Positions 39,053 to 50,236 of a stretch of DNA of 64,000 nucleotides are shown in pieces. The first letter of the stretch is position 1; every line of letters begins with the position of its first letter. The DNA lies in assembly GCA_963693365.1 (NCBI GenBank), contig CAVNZM010000007.1, positions 1,116,001 to 1,180,000 of the forward strand, in the 5' to 3' direction. Position numbers and translations under genes: made by a program. This DNA is from Amoebidium appalachense. Taxonomy: Eukaryota > Ichthyosporea. Below the pieces are notes generated by a model. It was not told where the DNA came from and searched no databases. It worked only from the letters and a program-made list of their open reading frames with translations.

Positions 39053-40783
39053 TTACACGGGAACGGTGGGAGTAGGGAATGTATGGCTAACCCATGACTT
39101 ATTCGTCTCGTACTTCAATTGAATCCACAAACAACTCAGCTGGTCTAGAGAGAAAAGACTCAGACATAACCTACTATACGAAGCCCAACCAAGATAGCTC
39201 ATCAACGACGTTGGGCCGATCATGTGTGTTACTAGATGAGAATTCCACACTACTAGGTTAATAACGATGATACGCATATTGAAGTAATAATCACTGAATT
39301 GCCTGTGTGCGCGGCGTGTTTTGTAGCTGTAATAAAAGAACCAGAAGGTGAGAAAGTGGAGTACAAGAAGGGGCACAATAACTTTATACGGGATATACTC
39401 CGGTCTAGCACCTAAACAAAATCTCCAAACAGTGTAAACAACAACAACACAACTTGTTGCTGCACACGATATTGGGAGCGGCATGAGAAAGCTACTGCGC
39501 CTGTTATACAGTTTCAAAGTCTGGTTAAATATCAGAAAAATGATTCGCTGCCGTTGAATTAGAGCTGACATAAAGATAAAGAAGCTGCTATAGCCAAAAA
39601 CGGCAGTCAAATACATGATGTTCAACATCTGTTCACCTTCCCTGATGAGCTTGTCTCTGTTTACGAATTTCGTAGCATCAGGAAAATCCGTGAATTGCAT
39701 CAAGAAATTCGCGTCCATGATCATCACCGAAATGAACCACCCAACTGCCGACAGAAACGCTTGGACAAGATAAGGTATACCGCGCGACTGGACCACCTTA
39801 TCGTTTCTTTTCACAAATGCCGCGCATGACACAGATAACAGGATCACCCCATGTACAGTCCAAGCACACACCTCATTTCTCCATATCTTATCGCCGATCG
39901 TTTTTGCCCGTGCAGACTCCTTGTTAAAATCCAGCGACGCATCCTTCAAGCCCATCGTTACATTTAAGATGGTGGCCGAATTTAGACTCCCTGACCTCAT
40001 TTCGTCTTTGAACGCCTGCTCAGCATTGGCGAGAGCATCACTCACATCGAACATGATTCGAATTGGACTGACGCTAGAGACGGATGCGTTGAAGTATAAT
40101 AAAACTCCCTCAAAAATAAGTAGGCAAGCCAAGATGGCCAAAAAGGCTAAGAAGGTCCTTCTCTGGTATTCGGTTCCAAACTTTTCCGGTAGACTCTCCC
40201 TGATGGTATTTTCAGAGGTTGCCATGTTGTGCAGAACCAAAGGTGGGAGAGGTGCATCTGTTTCTGTGCCTTCCGTGCCCTGAGAACATTTTCGTGATTC
40301 TGCGCTTGCATGTGACTTTCCTTTCGTATTCAGATAAGCCTTTCTGGTTACGGTGTCCGTGAAAACAACATGAACACCCGAGCGTTCAGTATCTGTGTCG
40401 ATGCTGCTTCCTTGACAAAATCTAGCTGACCGGGGGGGGCCATTATCTGCGGCCCTGCAGGCAGCGATGGATCCTTTATCAGAACAAGCATCGTCGTCCA
40501 CGTGAGTAGTGGTATCGATGGAGAACATAGTTTTGAGGTGTGTGGGAAGTGGCACGATGGCCGTGCAAACATGAAGTTTGTGTGTGAAGCTACAAACGCA
40601 ACTACAACAAAATTTTTCATTGCTCCTAGCCCCGGTGTCGGTTTTAAACAAAAAGTATAAAATACCGATTTTTGCCCGGAGGAGGGCAAAAAGGGGTAAA
40701 TTAAGCGTATTATACAAAAAGTGTATAAAAGTGTATAATACCATACACTTACCTCGGTTTTTAGGAGTTTGCTCACTGCCCAT
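39053..40783 (-). CDS. Putative seven-helix membrane protein, two exons
   Basis: The main open frame ends at 39053. My model uses a first exon 40783-40753 (MGSEQTPKNR, donor GTAAGT) and a second 40425-39053 after a GGCCCCCCCCGGTCAG acceptor. The phases match and give 467 residues. The C-terminal 390 residues, from an internal Met at 40225, show seven hydrophobic stretches at about 24-46, 115-135, 146-167, 200-222, 246-268, 279-300 and 322-344. A loop of about 70 residues after the first helix carries possible N-glycosylation sites (NAS, NVT). This topology resembles a seven-transmembrane receptor. I do not recognise the family and see no DRY or NPxxY motif. The N-terminal cytosolic or extracellular segment is low in complexity. 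The exon 1 choice is inference. Confidence 0.55.
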   Translation of the reverse strand: MGSEQTPKNRGKCMVLYTFIHFLYNTLNLPLFALLRAKIGILYFLFKTDTGARSNEKFCCSCVCSFTHKLHVCTAIVPLPTHLKTMFSIDTTTHVDDDACSDKGSIAACRAADNGPPRSARFCQGSSIDTDTERSGVHVVFTDTVTRKAYLNTKGKSHASAESRKCSQGTEGTETDAPLPPLVLHNMATSENTIRESLPEKFGTEYQRRTFLAFLAILACLLIFEGVLLYFNASVSSVSPIRIMFDVSDALANAEQAFKDEMRSGSLNSATILNVTMGLKDASLDFNKESARAKTIGDKIWRNEVCAWTVHGVILLSVSCAAFVKRNDKVVQSRGIPYLVQAFLSAVGWFISVMIMDANFLMQFTDFPDATKFVNRDKLIREGEQMLNIMYLTAVFGYSSFFIFMSALIQRQRIIFLIFNQTLKLYNRRSSFLMPLPISCAATSCVVVVYTVWRFCLGARPEYIPYKVIVPLLVLHFLTFWFFYYSYKTRRAHRQFSDYYFNMRIIVINLVVWNSHLVTHMIGPTSLMSYLGWASYSRLCLSLFSLDQLSCLWIQLKYETNKSWVSHTFPTPTVPV

Positions 40784-41470
40784 AATGTTGTTTTGTGCAT
40801 CTATTATTTCTTTCAATCGCCTATGTTTGAATCTTTAAACTTTACGGCTACATAGCATGCAGTACGGCAGTGAACACAACACGGACTGTGGTGAGCAACC
40901 ATATAGGAGTCTGTATGATAAGCAGAGCTCCTCCCGAGGGGCCCCCAGTCGTTCACATAAGTCAATGCATATATACTATCAGAAACTAAGGTATAAACCA
41001 GTCAGACCGTCGTGTTGTTGTTGTAGCAAGTTCTTCTGCAAAACTTTGCGGTCGACGCGCGGGCTTCAACAGCACATTCGACGCTGGGCTTGAATTTACC
41101 TCGTTTGTGGAGGTACTATTGAAAAGGGTGAATATTGGTGTTGCGTCATTTGTAGTGTAGTGTACACAGTATGCCAGTGCATTTACAATTTGTATAAATA
41201 TGCCGCCAGAGTCTACCTATACAGCATTCTATGAAAGGGGTCGGTATTACTATGAGGAAGTCTTTTCCGGTGTACTCGGAGGCGATGACATTAACGAGGG
41301 CCAACCTTGAGGGAAGCAACCATATATCCTTGAACGAGTCGTGCACAGGGGGGGATTGTGCTCCACAGAGATTAGTTAGAAATTGCTAGCCCCGAAGAAG
41401 TGGTGCGAGGCCGCGTTCTGGTTGGATCGATATGCATACTCATATGAGTGGCAGCACCTCAGTGATACGG
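40784..41470. other. Intergenic, possible retroelement zinc-finger fragment
   Basis: At about 41020-41090 (+) the frame reads CSKFFCKTLRSTRGLQQHIRR, which resembles the C2H2-like finger of some non-LTR retrotransposons. It is too short to assign. The rest shows no gene. Confidence 0.25.
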
Positions 41471-41503
41471 TGTTCCCGCATTCCAGCTGCTGGAATGCAG
41501 TTC

Positions 41504-41712
41504 CCGGGAACAAACACGGGTCGAATCCAGGGGCTAGTTCCCGGGCCAGAACCGTGGTTCCCGGCTCGAAACACTGGTTCCCGAGTTTGAAACAGTGGTT
41601 CCCGGCTCGAAACACTGGTTCCCGGGCCGATCCGCAAAACAGTGGTTCCCGGCTCGAAACACTGGTTCCCGAGTTTGAAACACTCGAAACACTGGTTCCC
41701 GGGCCGATCCGC
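41504..41712 (+). repeat. Minisatellite of about 20 bp (GGTTCCCGGCTCGAAACACT)
   Basis: Around nine copies of a unit alternate between GGTTCCCGGCTCGAAACA and GGTTCCCGAGTTTGAAACA, with a longer GGGCCGATCCGCAA variant appearing twice. The array ends at a CTGACGTCATACAGATGACGTCA palindrome. Confidence 0.8.
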
Positions 41713-42096
41713 AACTGACGTCATACAGATGACGTCACACAACCTGCCACGCTGGCGCAGGGCTGGAAATTGTAGGCCGTACGCTGCCGCGTCACATGCG
41801 ACTCAGCATGCGACCCCCGTATCATCAGTACGTATAATGGTGCATATGGACTAAATACTAGTGAGGCTTTATATCAGGCTTTATTATAAAGAAATATGTT
41901 AGTATTTGTTTTATTCAAAATGTAGTTAGAAATAATGTATTCCGCGAGCACCTGTAGCTACTTTTGCCTGCAGGCAGTGTGTAAATATATCCGGCACCGC
42001 CCCAAAATGTGCATTACAGTACACGGTGCTCATACTTACGCGTACGATGGGAAATTCACTCCTTTCCCCCTCTCATGCCCCCCCGCCCCTGTCACA

Positions 42097-42097
42097 G

Positions 42098-42144
<47 letters not shown>

Positions 42145-42253
42145 CCTCCCCCCCTCCCCTCCCCTCCCCCCGGCCCCCCTCCCCCCCCCCTCCCCCCCCC
42201 TCCCCCCCCCCCCTCCTCTCCCCCCCCCTCCCCTCCCCCCCCCCCTCCCCCCC

Positions 42254-42291
<38 letters not shown>

Positions 42292-42298
42292 CCCTCGC
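42097..42298 (+). repeat. 200-bp C-rich pyrimidine tract
   Basis: Almost pure C with single T interruptions. No coding meaning. Confidence 0.9.
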
Positions 42299-43101
42299 CG
42301 ATCTCCCCCCCCTTACCTAGTGCAAATATATCCTGAATTGACCACAACGCATTACTATGCGTACGTACACTTTTTTAATTTTTCTCTTTTTATATAGCTA
42401 TCTGTCTGTATTCTATGTATAAGTACAGAAGAAAGATTGAAAGCACGTATTTGGCAGGCTCATAGTAGGTATGTGGTCCATATCGCTTGGCAATAATGAG
42501 GTGATTGCGGTGGGGCCTGCCATAAGTGTGGCTAAGTGTGCCGTGTGAAATGGGCCTGAAATGGTGCAAAATTTTCCGATAATATCCACCGTATATCTAC
42601 ATCGATTTGCATTTGATTGATGAAGAGTCATCCAGGGCTCTACACCTCTCAGGTGGCTATTGCTCAGACGGCAGCTTTTTTTTGAAAAAAAAGGGGGGGG
42701 GCATTTGAAAAGAAATTTTGGCGACATTATCTGCATTACAATTGTAAAAGAAAGGGCAGTGCCCAGGTGATTTTGAAAAGTTCAAATATGAAGTGATATG
42801 GCTTTTTGCGATGCCGAACGACAAAATCTGAAATGTGGCTGGTGAGACGAAGCCAAAATCGAACACATCTGGCAGAGCCTGGTATCACCGCATTCTATCG
42901 TATAAATGGAACGTGAAATGGAATGTGCGACTAACAGCTTCAACCAATAGGCGCGATCGATCTGCACTGACGCCGCCTCCGGCGCCAGCGCCGGCAGTGC
43001 GCCCGGGGTTGCAGTGATGCATGCATATATGCGCACGTATATAAGTACCATACATTTGTTGGTACTAGTGGGGTAGGCCATTTAACAGATTACTATTAAA
43101 T
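42299..43101. other. Intergenic sequence
   Basis: Ordinary composition. Several minus-strand frames are open for 70-107 codons but show no motifs I can support. Confidence 0.45.
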
Positions 43102-43441
43102 CAGTTTTACATTACCGAGATCCCCTATAACATCGAGCACGGACTCACGAAATTCCCTAGTGTAACTTCCAGCCAAAAAACACAAGTCTCTCGACCGTTC
43201 CAGAGTTGGGATATACAGCTCACCCAGATGCTCAAACAAAACCAACCCAACCGAAGTTGTACGAGTACGATCGGTAAGACAGTTTTTCTTCTGCTTGAAC
43301 CTTGTGCAGTTCTTCTACCAAAACGTTTGCCTCTTTCGGTGAAAGGAATTGTTTTAACACTACTGGGTTATAGATCCCGTTTCCGTACACTGGGGGAAGG
43401 TGGATTTTCTTGTGAATAATACTGATATAGCCGGACATTCT
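43102..43441 (-). pseudogene. Frameshifted coding fragment of unknown family
   Basis: From ATG 43441 the frame reads MSGYISIIHKKIHLPPVYG and continues past FLSPKEANVLVEELHKV to about 43235. A frame three to four bases off continues sensibly (LFEHLGELYIPTLERSRD) to a possible GTAATG donor at about 43102. The junction holds GGTTGGGTTGGTTTT, where a 4-bp tandem duplication would explain the shift. The first part loosely resembles the start of AlkB-type dioxygenases (YxxxFLSxxEA), but no iron ligands are visible. Confidence 0.35.
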
Positions 43442-43805
43442 GCGACGGTACACTGCGGCACGTTCCTAGGATAGTACATAGGTTTACCGTAGGTTCTGCT
43501 GTGTTTTGAAAACGGAAAAGAAGGGGTTGATTTTTTTTTTTCGAGCTTCCTTGCACGTTGACCCGGTATACCATCGGGCCGGGCCAGTACCCAATTTGAC
43601 TTCTCGATCAATGATTGGCGGAAGAGTAGTGGCGGGCAACGGCCAAACGGACACACACAAACGGTCATCGATCCGTGGTGTTTAGTTTAAAATTGCAGCC
43701 CACTTCAACCAGCACGTCACAGTTTCCCACAGAAGTTAAACACTTCACAGCTCATATCTCAGCTAGAATTAGGTGTGTCTTAGCCTCACTGAGCGATCTG
43801 CCAAC

Positions 43806-44529
43806 ATGGGCGTCTCTAATTATAGTCTGGTGCCTGCCAGTCTCCCAGTTGAGAAGTACCCACCAAAGGGCATAAAGCCTGATAAAAGCCACGAGGGTAA
43901 TCCGTGGAAACACACATTGATTTGGGAGGTGATTGGTTTGTAGTTCAGGCCCACGATGGTGACATGGATGTGTACCAGTTGCGGTCGCTTTGCGAGTTTG
44001 ATGAAGGTTGGGATGCCAAAAGGGCACCAGAGAGTTTAACCAAGGAACCCACGGTGGGCAGCACTGTGTACATCCCCTGGGTGCAGATGAACGTCGGTAC
44101 GCTGCAGTGGTTCCAGGGAGAAGTTGTGTCCAGACTCCCCGCTGCTGTTGCTGGTAAGGGTCTCAAAAGTCACTAAACGTGTGTAAAAAGACTAGTTTTG
44201 TCTGCCATAGAGGAAGGCTTATCAGTGTGTCATAAGTATACGGAGACCACACCTTGTCTTTATATGAACAGAACGAAAGACAAGTTATCCCAAAGAGGAC
44301 AACCCCCCCCCGCCGCCTTTTTGTTTTGTGCAGGAGGAGAAGTGGGGAATGCAGGAGGAGAAGGGGGGAAGGAGGTGGGGGAGTGGGGTGGGGGGTTCAC
44401 CTAGGCAAAGATTGTACAGAGGAAACAAAAGTAGTCGCCACCGTGACCTACTTTTTTTCGCCTTGTAGTTACTCTCTGGTTTAAGGGCTCTCTTCACGGG
44501 TTTTCTTGTCTTTGTGGTACTTACACACA

Positions 44530-44564
<35 letters not shown>

Positions 44565-45217
44565 ACACACACACACGCACACACACTCGGGCTCGTGCGC
44601 ACACACACACAACGGAGAACCGCTAGCACAACAAACCGGGGGGAAGAATTGCATACCTTTAGTATTCCAGGCCGGTACCCAACCTACACACACACACATA
44701 CACACACACACACAGACAGACACGTACATGCACGTGCGCACACACACGCAGGCACACACACCACTTCCCCGTTTCCTCCTAATCAAACAGCCAAACCAAC
44801 CAACCAAACATGGTGGTGCACGATGATGTAGTCTTGAAACCACGTAAAACCACGTAAGAAAGCTTCGTGTTAGGTGAGCAACATTTTAATCTTTCGGCAC
44901 TTCCATATGTTGTTCCCCCCCCCCCCCCCCCCCCCCATCCTCCCTCCCTTTCTCGCTTTACCACAGGCTGCATTCACCAAAAAGGCCGTGCGGGCTGCCT
45001 GGAGTGCCAACAAGCCCACCATATCGGCAAGAATTCTTACTGATGACATCTTTACAACCGATGAGCTGGTCAACAACTCGTTTGTGTGTCACGGGAAAAC
45101 AGCTCGCTTACTTGGAGTGGGCACGGTCGGGCAGCTTGATCCCGCCAAAACTCACCTGGTGTACCGTACGTGACCATACTAGCACACACATACACATGCA
45201 CGCACATATACGTGCCG

Positions 45218-45255
<38 letters not shown>

Positions 45256-45256
45256 T

Positions 45257-45294
<38 letters not shown>

Positions 45295-45815
45295 CACACA
45301 CGCACACACACACACACAACAGTGGTGAAAACACACAGGGAGGCAAACAAAATAAATTGGTACACACTCACTACACCGGTACCCACACACACGTTTACAT
45401 GCAGGCGCACGCACACATGAACACACACACAAGCACACCGAGCGCAAATCTGTGTGCACATACACACAGACACATATATCGGGCACACACATACACACAC
45501 CTTCTGATATGCCCCTTTGCCCTTCTCCCTCACACCATGCACAAACATGCACATGGGCACACATACACACACAGACATATCATCAGGCACACACACACAC
45601 ACACACACCCACACATACCACACATACACACACACACCCACACACACACACACCGGTGAAAGCACACAGGGAGGCACACAAAATATATCGGCACACACTC
45701 ACTACACTGGTACCCACACACGCGTTTACATGCATACGCACGCACACATGCACACACACACAAGCACACTGGGCATAAATCTGCGCGCACATACACACGT
45801 AGACATATACATCGG

Positions 45816-45887
<72 letters not shown>

Positions 45888-46106
45888 TTTCTGATATGCC
45901 CCTTTGCCCTTCTCCCTCACCCCGGGTGATTGTCTCCCTTGTCCCCCCCCCCCACACACATACCATTACCACCACCACCACCACCACCACCACCACCACC
46001 AACCCTACCCTCATCTTCGACTCCCTTATTCCCATCCCCACATTCATTGCCACCCAATTCTTTTTGCCTTCCGTAAGAAGGCCCAAGCTCCTCTGCATCA
46101 CTGTCA

Positions 46107-46151
<45 letters not shown>

Positions 46152-46308
46152 TTCCCTCCCTTCCTCCCTCCCACCCCCCTCCCCACTCCTTTCAGTCATG
46201 ACCAACCACCTCGTCACTGGATCCCTGGACCCTGCAACCGATGCTGTCTACAAGGCCATAAAGAGGGGGGAGCATCGCCTGCGACAATGCACGCAAAGGC
46301 TTGCATAG
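43806..46308 (+). CDS. Small BEN-domain-like protein, five exons
   Basis: Exons are 43806-43896, 43944-44153, 44334-44374, 44967-45165 and 46196-46308. All junctions are GT-AG and all phases agree, giving 217 residues ending at a TAG. The N-terminal half ([16 protein letters not shown], then a TVYIPWVQ ... WFQGEVV stretch) looks like a small beta-rich module and could be Tudor-like. Residues after about 117 follow the BEN pattern: [19 protein letters not shown], then [10 protein letters not shown] and a helix with [19 protein letters not shown] domains bind DNA or bridge chromatin factors. Intron 1 is only 47 nt, much shorter than its neighbours, while introns 3 and 4 are filled with C-runs and CA repeats. 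The family call rests on pattern only. Confidence 0.5.
45180..45890 (+). repeat. CA-rich compound repeat, duplicated block
   Basis: A unit of about 310 bp with GGTGAAAACACACAGGGAGGCA and TTTTCTGATATGCCCCTTTGCC-like landmarks appears twice (about 45320-45530 and 45650-45920), each padded by CA repeats, within intron 4 of the BEN-like gene. Confidence 0.6.
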
Positions 46309-46394
46309 TCATTTGGCCACAGCAACGTAAAACAACACCCATCAATACACGGCTCGGGAATCCAGAGAATAAATAAGGTACTGGATGCATGCCC

Positions 46395-46429
<35 letters not shown>

Positions 46430-47256
46430 ACCCGCCCATTCCCGCCCGCCCGCCTGCCCCAACCTCCTAACCCCCCACCCCTCTGCATCCCTTCCCTCTT
46501 GTCGCCACACTCATTCACTCACTCACTCACTCTCACCACTTAAATGAAAAAGACTACTCGAAGACACGATTCTAAAAACTCAAATGTACACATGTACATA
46601 CGTCTCTCATCTTTTTACCTGGTCATATCACATCTTTTTTCCCTCCTCCTGCATCTGCTCGGATGCAGAGAGCGCGGTCCCCCCTACACACACAGACACA
46701 TATCCCTGTGTTTGTACGACTTATCAAAAAATGAGATATGCACCTAGTGCATGTGATAGGTCCATAGTGGAATGCTACCTCGTGCAGCAAATACTGAGCC
46801 TTCTTCATAGAGGCAATAAAAAAATAAAAAAATAACTTAATGCATACACCAGAAGGACGTGAGGCTATTAAGGGAATATGTCATTTACATGTGTCTATTA
46901 AGGAATATATCATTAACATGTGTGTTTCTTTGCAGAAACGATGACAGCGGTGCTCGAATTTACTTCCGGTACTCTACTGTGGCTTCTTCCGGACATCAAA
47001 TTAGACTGCAGCAATATTCTGGACCGCGAAGACCTATAGGTGATTTTATAGTATTTTCATACATGTGCATTGCTTCCTCACTTGTTGTTGGCATGCATGT
47101 TGGAGTTTCGATTACCTGCAGGTACACGGAGTAAGCCATATAACATTTGCCATACTGTAGTTGGGTGTAACACCCGAACACACGCGCACTATATACAGTA
47201 TATGATATGTACGTGTGTGTATGTATGTATGTATGTATTGTATGTATGTATGTATG

Positions 47257-47305
<49 letters not shown>
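46309..47305. other. Intergenic sequence
   Basis: Contains a C-run at 46397-46428, an imperfect 34-bp tandem repeat at 46864-46925 (CTATTAAGGAATAT core) and TATG/TA/TG repeats at 47216-47306. A possible acceptor at about 46934 precedes a short open stretch that I cannot assign. Confidence 0.45.
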
Positions 47306-47310
<5 letters not shown>

Positions 47311-47385
47311 TACGCACGGCTCCATGTTTTTATAGTAATAATAATAAAGCTCGAGGCCCGCGGCCTCGACGCCGGACAACTGGAT
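47306..47385 (+). repeat. 80-bp direct repeat, left copy
   Basis: Identical to 51192-51271. Both copies are preceded by (TA)n(TG)n. This copy abuts the left end of the ISL2EU-like element. Confidence 0.9.
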
Positions 47386-47606
47386 TAAGGGATACGGGAT
47401 CGCGCGGCTCGAATACTTTCTGGCGCCGCTCAGATCGATATCTATCTGGATTGAGTGGGCTTGATCTGCCTATTGGGCACCTAAGATCGTGTGGCCGAGC
47501 TATACCATGTACACACGGCATGCCACACACGTGTCCGGACAAAACTGCGCTGCACATTTTTCATGAAGGCGGGTTGTTTTCTAACTATATATGTTAGGCA
47601 CTCACA

Positions 47607-49523
47607 ATGCCAACTTGCGCGGCTAACTACTGCAAAAATGACGAAGAAACAGTCTCTCCCAAAGATCCTACCAGGAAGATAAAGCTTTTTACTGTTCCAT
47701 ATGGATACAAACCAAATGTATTGGCTAGGAGGCATGCTTGGTTAAATGCTATAGGCAGGCAGGAGCAAACAAAGTATGAGCGGAAACAAATAGCAGAACA
47801 CACAAAGCAAGCACCCCCCGACCCAGACACACACACAGACACAAGGCCAAAGGCCTCGGATGGGACAGACGTAAATACAGACACAACCACTACTGAGACA
47901 CACACAGCTGACACACAATCCGAAAATGCCAATGACTCGGCTGTGCCAGCTGAGCAGTCGGCACAAGAACCACAACCAAAGAGGAAACGGGGGCAACCGA
48001 AGGTGGAAGTCCCCTGGCCACTGGCTATCCTTAAGCAACTGGTTGTATGCGAGGCACATTTCACCGATGATGATATTACTGCTAAGAATGGAAAACTGAA
48101 ATTAACAAAGGATGCATGTCCCATCCGAATGGAACTAGACCCGATGTACAGAGAGAAGGTACAGCTATTGAGGGAGGAAAGGGCCAATAGTCATATGCAA
48201 GCTGTAGGAATGGATGCCTCAGATATTGAGCAAACACGGAAACGAGCGAGGGAGCGGGGGGAGACGAGCAGTGAAGAAGCAGAGGACAGTGAACGAGCGA
48301 AAAGAAGGAGGGAACATGTGCGTGAAAGGACATTTGACTATCTAGAGTCGAAGGCAGGTGAGGAAGGGATGGATGTAGAGGATTATGTGAATGTCCTGGA
48401 ACGTTCAAGAGCTTTCTATAAGGAGCAGGCGGAGAAAATGCAAATCGAACTTGAGATAGCTACGAAGCAATTGGAGGAAAATGAGAAGAAACAAAGATTG
48501 GAGAAGAAGGAGCTCGAACAAGCGCTTGATCAAGCGAGGGAGGAATTATTACAAAACCAGAAAAGAATATGCATGGAGGACATAGTGGCGGAAGAGGAAG
48601 GGAAGGCTAGAGATGATGTGGTGAAAACATACACGGGGTTGGATAGTTTTGATGCTCTCATGGGAGTGCTGGGGATTGTTGCTTTTATTGGCCAATCAAC
48701 TATAAACATGAATGATTTTAAAACCAAAACAGGAAAGGAAATAATATGGCATGATGGATGTCTTTTTACACTTTTTCGCCTCCGCCACGGCACATCCTTC
48801 CAACTATTGAGTCGGCTGGTGGATGTGTCAGAACCGAATCTTTCGCGTATAATCCGCCATTTTCTTGGTGCACTGGCGTTAGCACAGGTTTTTCTATACG
48901 AAAAAGCCCCCACCAGAGAGCAACTTTCGAAGTTTAAAGCCGGTTGCTACACTGGGCAATGGGACGATGTACGGTGGATCATTGATTGCACCGAGGTGTT
49001 TGTACAGGTGCCGACAAACCTCCTTCTGAAACGATGTTTCTACTCAGAGTACAAAAGCAATTATACTCTCAAGTACTTCGGGGGCATCACAACGGATATG
49101 AAACTCAGACCGGTGTCCGATGCACATGTGGGGGGGTTCAAAGACCCGGATCTCACAGGTGTATGCAAGCGTGAATTTGTAGATCAGATAAAAGAGGGGG
49201 ATGAAATAGCAGCTGATAAAGGGTTTAGAGTGCACGGGCTAATCATGGAGAAGGGTGCTTCCTTGCTATTACCGTCGTTTGTTGAGCATGGGCAGCTAAA
49301 CGCTGAAGACACCATATATAGCCAAAGACTGTCTAGTGTGCGCGTGCATGTGGAGAGGGCTTTTGGGCGCATGAAAAATTATCGGCTGTTTAGCAATCAG
49401 GTGCAGATGTCGATGGTAGGCACCCATTGGATGGTAGCTAAGGCTGTGGCTTTCTTGTGTAACATGCAAGAGCCACTATATAAGGATATGGTGGGGCCCG
49501 GGCACACCAAAAGCATGGTGTAG
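47607..49523 (+). CDS. THAP-DDE transposase of the ISL2EU/Harbinger type
   Basis: A single-exon 638-residue frame. The N-terminus MPTCAANYC gives C-x4-C. The THAP tryptophan is in RRHAWLNAIGRQ, but a Thr/Gln-rich insert of about 90 residues follows before VCEAHF, which supplies the second C-x2-H pair. Residues about 190-345 form a charged coiled coil. The DDE_Tnp_4-type core follows: D460 in IIDCTEVF, D537 in AADKGF and E583 in VERAFGRMKNYR, with a preceding helix-turn-helix-like SEPNLSRIIRHFLG. The HTH, catalytic triad and stop codon are intact, so the gene may be functional. It would bind the inverted ends and cut and paste the element. The start is the first Met and the THAP finger must begin there. 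Confidence 0.88.
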   Translation: MPTCAANYCKNDEETVSPKDPTRKIKLFTVPYGYKPNVLARRHAWLNAIGRQEQTKYERKQIAEHTKQAPPDPDTHTDTRPKASDGTDVNTDTTTTETHTADTQSENANDSAVPAEQSAQEPQPKRKRGQPKVEVPWPLAILKQLVVCEAHFTDDDITAKNGKLKLTKDACPIRMELDPMYREKVQLLREERANSHMQAVGMDASDIEQTRKRARERGETSSEEAEDSERAKRRREHVRERTFDYLESKAGEEGMDVEDYVNVLERSRAFYKEQAEKMQIELEIATKQLEENEKKQRLEKKELEQALDQAREELLQNQKRICMEDIVAEEEGKARDDVVKTYTGLDSFDALMGVLGIVAFIGQSTINMNDFKTKTGKEIIWHDGCLFTLFRLRHGTSFQLLSRLVDVSEPNLSRIIRHFLGALALAQVFLYEKAPTREQLSKFKAGCYTGQWDDVRWIIDCTEVFVQVPTNLLLKRCFYSEYKSNYTLKYFGGITTDMKLRPVSDAHVGGFKDPDLTGVCKREFVDQIKEGDEIAADKGFRVHGLIMEKGASLLLPSFVEHGQLNAEDTIYSQRLSSVRVHVERAFGRMKNYRLFSNQVQMSMVGTHWMVAKAVAFLCNMQEPLYKDMVGPGHTKSMV

Positions 49524-49579
49524 AATTTTCGTTTTCGATTGCCAGTGCCTCTCCCTAAAGCCCCCTTCTCTGCTTTTTT

Positions 49580-49606
49580 TTTTTTTTTTTTTTTTTTTTT
49601 TGTTTT

Positions 49607-49676
<70 letters not shown>

Positions 49677-49803
49677 AAAATATGAATGAATGCTTGCATG
49701 TATGTATTCGGCCAGTAGGGCTCCACTTTTCCTGTATAGGAAAATAATAATAATAATTGAAATTATTATGTATTTGTGTGCCAAGTACAACCTTGAGTCG
49801 TTC

Positions 49804-49835
<32 letters not shown>

Positions 49836-49868
49836 TTCACAAACACACACAACCACGCACACACGGAA

Positions 49869-49903
<35 letters not shown>

Positions 49904-49963
49904 CCCACACATGCACGTGCACACACGCACGCATGCACCCCCCCCCCCCCCCACACACACACA

Positions 49964-50003
<40 letters not shown>

Positions 50004-50140
50004 GTAGGCACGTATGCAAACACCAAGGGGGGAGGAGGGACCGGGGGAGGGGGGGGGGGGGGGGGGGGGTGGGGGGGGTAGGAAACATATGCAGGCACCA
50101 GGGTCTGGTACATTGCTCTCAGATTTGACACACGGTCTTC
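49580..50140. repeat. Homopolymer and CA-repeat core between the two transposon genes
   Basis: T-run then G-run (49575-49674), C-run (49806-49835), (CACG)n (49866-49903), C-run (49938-49952), G-run (49966-50000) and G-run (50047-50080). No coding sequence. Confidence 0.85.
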
Positions 50141-50149
50141 ATTCATTCA

Positions 50150-50183
50150 TTATAGGTTCACTAGATCGGTCAGAAGATTACTG

Positions 50184-50236
<53 letters not shown>

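Noticed and set aside
42413-42866. Minus-strand frames of 69-107 codons
   Set aside because: No motif, no consistent splice sites, and stops in nearby frames.
46934-47040. Possible exon after TTTCTTTGCAG
   Set aside because: Short, with no recognisable protein motif and no partner exon in phase.
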